Shown here one piece after another: positions 7,339-8,845 of a DNA stretch of 8,845 nucleotides. The notes below the pieces were generated by a model. It worked only from the letters and a program-made list of their open reading frames with translations, did no database searches and was not told the DNA's origin. Position 1 is the first letter of the stretch; each line of letters starts with the position of its first letter. The position numbers were made by a program, and so were the translations under genes. The stretch is from Pseudorhodobacter antarcticus (GTDB lineage: Bacteria > Pseudomonadota > Alphaproteobacteria > Rhodobacterales > Rhodobacteraceae): assembly GCA_945861995.1 (NCBI GenBank), contig CAMAWZ010000089.1:1-8845 (forward strand), read 5' to 3'.

Positions 7339-7374
7339 AGGCGAAAAGCGTAAAAAAATGGCGGGTTTTCGCCT
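7339..7374 (-). terminator. Possible terminator / alternative hairpin after the small exported-protein gene
   Basis: About 45 bases past the stop at 7419, the minus strand reads GGCG-AAAACC-CGCC-A followed by seven T (7352-7358): a short 4-bp stem with a T-run. The same bases can instead form a longer 9-bp stem (AGGCGAAAA from 7366-7374 with TTTTCGCCT from 7339-7347) that puts the T-run in its loop. A third copy of the motif, TTTTCGC in plus-strand reading (7314-7320), could also pair with 7341-7347. The short stem makes termination uncertain. Confidence 0.35.
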
Positions 7375-7418
7375 ATGGTTGCGCAGCGTCTGCGGGCAGT
7401 CAATCCAAGACTGCAAAC

Positions 7419-7829
7419 CTATTTCGGTGCAATTTCAAGAATCACAACGCAATCGGCCGCGCCCTGCTTGGCCTTTTGGCAGCCCTCTACCGCATCTGCT
7501 GACGCTGTGGTGGCATCGGGCAATCCGCCCAGCGCGACAACCGACACAGATGGAACGCCGTCTTTGACAAAGCCATCATCCGGACTGGCAGCCATAGCGG
7601 CAAAGCCGTTCGACTCGGGCACAAACAATGCCAGCGCGTCTTGCGAGGTCAGCACCATGCGCAAAATAGCAAGGTCTTCCTCGGTGAGGAACGGCTGGAC
7701 ATACATGGTGACGTTGAATTCGCCCAAGGTTGCGGTTTCCGTGGCCACTTCGGCGCGGGTCGGCGCGCCAAGCATCACGGCAGCGGCGAAGGTGGTTAAA
7801 CCCAAAGTGGTAATGTACTTTGCTTGCAT
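7419..7829 (-). CDS. Small exported protein of unknown function
   Basis: I do not recognise a characterised family. The product is 136 residues. Residues 1-26 form a signal peptide (MQAK, hydrophobic LGLTTFAAAVMLG, cleavage after PTRA), so the mature part of about 110 residues should be periplasmic. The body is mildly acidic with beta-strand-like stretches (GEFNVTMYV, CVVILEI) and two cysteines (117 and 127) that could form a disulfide. The ATG at 7829 has GAGGG upstream at suitable spacing, and the frame's longer extension only reads antisense through the M20 gene. Signal peptide and codon use like the neighbours' support a real gene. I recall similar short secreted proteins in Rhodobacterales, sometimes carrying unhelpful names, but cannot confirm that here. 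TACAAT on the minus strand (7852-7857) could be its -10 box, without a good -35. It is divergent from the M20 gene. Confidence 0.78.
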   Translation of the reverse strand: MQAKYITTLGLTTFAAAVMLGAPTRAEVATETATLGEFNVTMYVQPFLTEEDLAILRMVLTSQDALALFVPESNGFAAMAASPDDGFVKDGVPSVSVVALGGLPDATTASADAVEGCQKAKQGAADCVVILEIAPK

Positions 7830-7910
7830 TCTGGCGGCCCTCAAATTAACGATTGTATGTTGCCTCGCCTTTAGCAAAACCTGTGCCAAAGTCCTAGGGG
7901 TGATTTCGCT

Positions 7911-7937
7911 TGCGGCGCTATCTTGCCGCACCTTTTT
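7911..7937 (+). other. Leader hairpin upstream of the M20 peptidase gene
   Basis: TGCGGC (7911-7916) pairs with GCCGCA (7925-7930) around an 8-base loop, then CC and five T (7933-7937). It resembles a weak intrinsic terminator pointing along the plus strand, 24 bases before the M20 start codon. No plus-strand gene lies upstream for it to terminate, so if functional it would be a leader attenuator or would block stray antisense transcripts. It may be chance. Confidence 0.3.
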
Positions 7938-7961
7938 AACCCAAATTTTGGCAGGATGATC

Positions 7962-8845
7962 ATGTCCGACACCGCCCCGCTTATCCCCGTTCTGGCCCAA
8001 ATCGATAACGCCCTGCCCAGCGCCTTGGATTGCCTGCTGGATCTTTTGCGCATCCCATCGATTTCCACCGATCCCGCCTATGCAGCCGATTGCACCAAGG
8101 CCGCCGAATGGCTGGTGAAGGATCTGGTATCGTTGGGGTTTGACGCCTCTGTGCGGCCCACGCCAGGCCATCCGATGGTCGTGGCAACGGGGGGGCAAGG
8201 TGGCCCGCATTTGCTGTTTTACGGGCATTACGATGTGCAGCCTGTTGACCCGCTTAACCTGTGGGCGCGCGATCCGTTTGACCCTGCGATTGAGGATACG
8301 GCCAAGGGCCGCGTTATACGCGGGCGCGGCGCGTCGGACGATAAGGGCCAGTTGATGACCTTTCTTGAGGCGCTGCGGGCATGGCGCGCGGTGCATGGTG
8401 GCCTGCCCTGCCGCCTGACGATCTTTTTGGAAGGCGAAGAGGAATCAGGCTCGCCTTCGCTTATCCCGTTTATGCAAGACAACGCCGCCGAACTTGGCGC
8501 TGATTTGGCGTTGATTTGCGATACGGGCCTGTTTCAAAGCCGATCACCCGCCATCGTCACCATGCTGCGCGGGCTGACGGGCGAAGAAATCACGATCACG
8601 GGGCCAAACAAAGACTTGCATTCGGGGATGTATGGCGGGCTGGCGATGAACCCTATTCGCGTGCTGACGCGCGTGCTGGCGGGGCTGCATGATGATGCGG
8701 GGCGCGTCACGCTGAAGGGGTTTTATGACGGGGTCGGCGATTTGCCCGAAGAGATTGCCGCGCAGTGGCAAGCGCTGTCGTTCGACCACGGCGCGTTCCT
8801 TGGCGACGTTGGCCTGTCGGTGCCTGCGGGCGAGGACACTGCAAC
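7962..8845 (+). CDS. M20-family metallopeptidase (dipeptidase/deacylase type), C-terminus cut by window edge
   Basis: Probable di-zinc amidohydrolase of the M20 family, cytosolic (no signal peptide). The first 294 residues are present; the family usually has about 450-470. Residues visible: His89 and Asp91 (YGHYDVQP), the bridging Asp in GRGASDDKGQ (126), the Glu pair of EGEEESGS (160 general base, 161 ligand) and Asp187 (CDTG). KDLHSGMYGG (His220) marks the dimerisation or lid domain, as in carnosinase/CNDP-like and CPG2-like members. The last metal-binding His lies beyond the edge. The ATG at 7962 is chosen because GGCAGG sits 6 bases upstream; an in-frame ATG at 7956 abuts that site and would be too close. 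The substrate cannot be told from this part: dipeptides, acyl-amino acids or related amides are all possible. Several generic database names would fit. Confidence 0.9.
   Translation, partial: MSDTAPLIPVLAQIDNALPSALDCLLDLLRIPSISTDPAYAADCTKAAEWLVKDLVSLGFDASVRPTPGHPMVVATGGQGGPHLLFYGHYDVQPVDPLNLWARDPFDPAIEDTAKGRVIRGRGASDDKGQLMTFLEALRAWRAVHGGLPCRLTIFLEGEEESGSPSLIPFMQDNAAELGADLALICDTGLFQSRSPAIVTMLRGLTGEEITITGPNKDLHSGMYGGLAMNPIRVLTRVLAGLHDDAGRVTLKGFYDGVGDLPEEIAAQWQALSFDHGAFLGDVGLSVPAGEDTA

Noticed and set aside
7257..7502. Plus-strand 81-codon frame starting with TTG in the rodZ upstream gap
   Set aside because: It has a weak TTG start, crosses the inverted repeats, and overlaps the exported-protein gene antisense; no domain is visible.
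7830..8396. N-terminal extension of the small exported protein's frame
   Set aside because: It runs antisense through the M20 peptidase gene; the signal peptide and ribosome binding site place the start at 7829.

Overview
The window looks like an ordinary chromosomal stretch of an alphaproteobacterium, most likely Rhodobacterales/Rhodobacteraceae. This rests on high-GC coding sequence rich in GCG/GCC/CGC codons, on protein sequences that resemble that order (a 'GDVMRGER' RodZ-type protein, an AMIN-amidase next to PBP1A, a CGYC DsbA), and on gene order. The family placements come from recognised motifs, not from a database search. I see no mobile element, prophage, CRISPR array, tRNA or rRNA, and no clear sign of recent transfer.

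Layout, left to right. (1) 1-2476, minus: mrcA, a class A penicillin-binding protein (PBP1A), cut by the left edge. It is interrupted by one in-frame TAG at codon 96, inside the catalytic glycosyltransferase motif. A good promoter lies at 2532-2560. (2) 2683-3915, minus: amiC, a periplasmic N-acetylmuramoyl-L-alanine amidase. Its last codons and stop are repeated as a 24-bp tandem array (2635-2706). (3) 4075-4809, plus: a secreted DsbA/ScsC-like thiol oxidoreductase, divergent from amiC. It ends at a strong intrinsic terminator that covers the stop codon of the convergent gene. (4) 4842-5978, minus: ispG of the MEP isoprenoid pathway. (5) 6044-7219, minus: a RodZ-type HTH/transmembrane/DUF4115 protein, probably co-transcribed into ispG. 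(6) 7220-7418: a symmetry-rich intergenic region with a candidate rodZ promoter bracketed by a perfect 10-bp inverted repeat. (7) 7419-7829, minus: a small exported protein of unknown function. (8) 7962 to the right edge, plus: an M20-family metallopeptidase, cut by the edge.

Most of these genes serve the cell envelope: peptidoglycan synthesis (mrcA), septal peptidoglycan hydrolysis (amiC), periplasmic thiol redox (dsbA), cell shape (rodZ) and the isoprenoid precursors of the undecaprenyl lipid carrier (ispG). I did not find a convincing new biological system. The points most worth checking are the amber codon in mrcA, the repeated amiC tail with three successive in-frame stops, and the inverted repeats upstream of rodZ.
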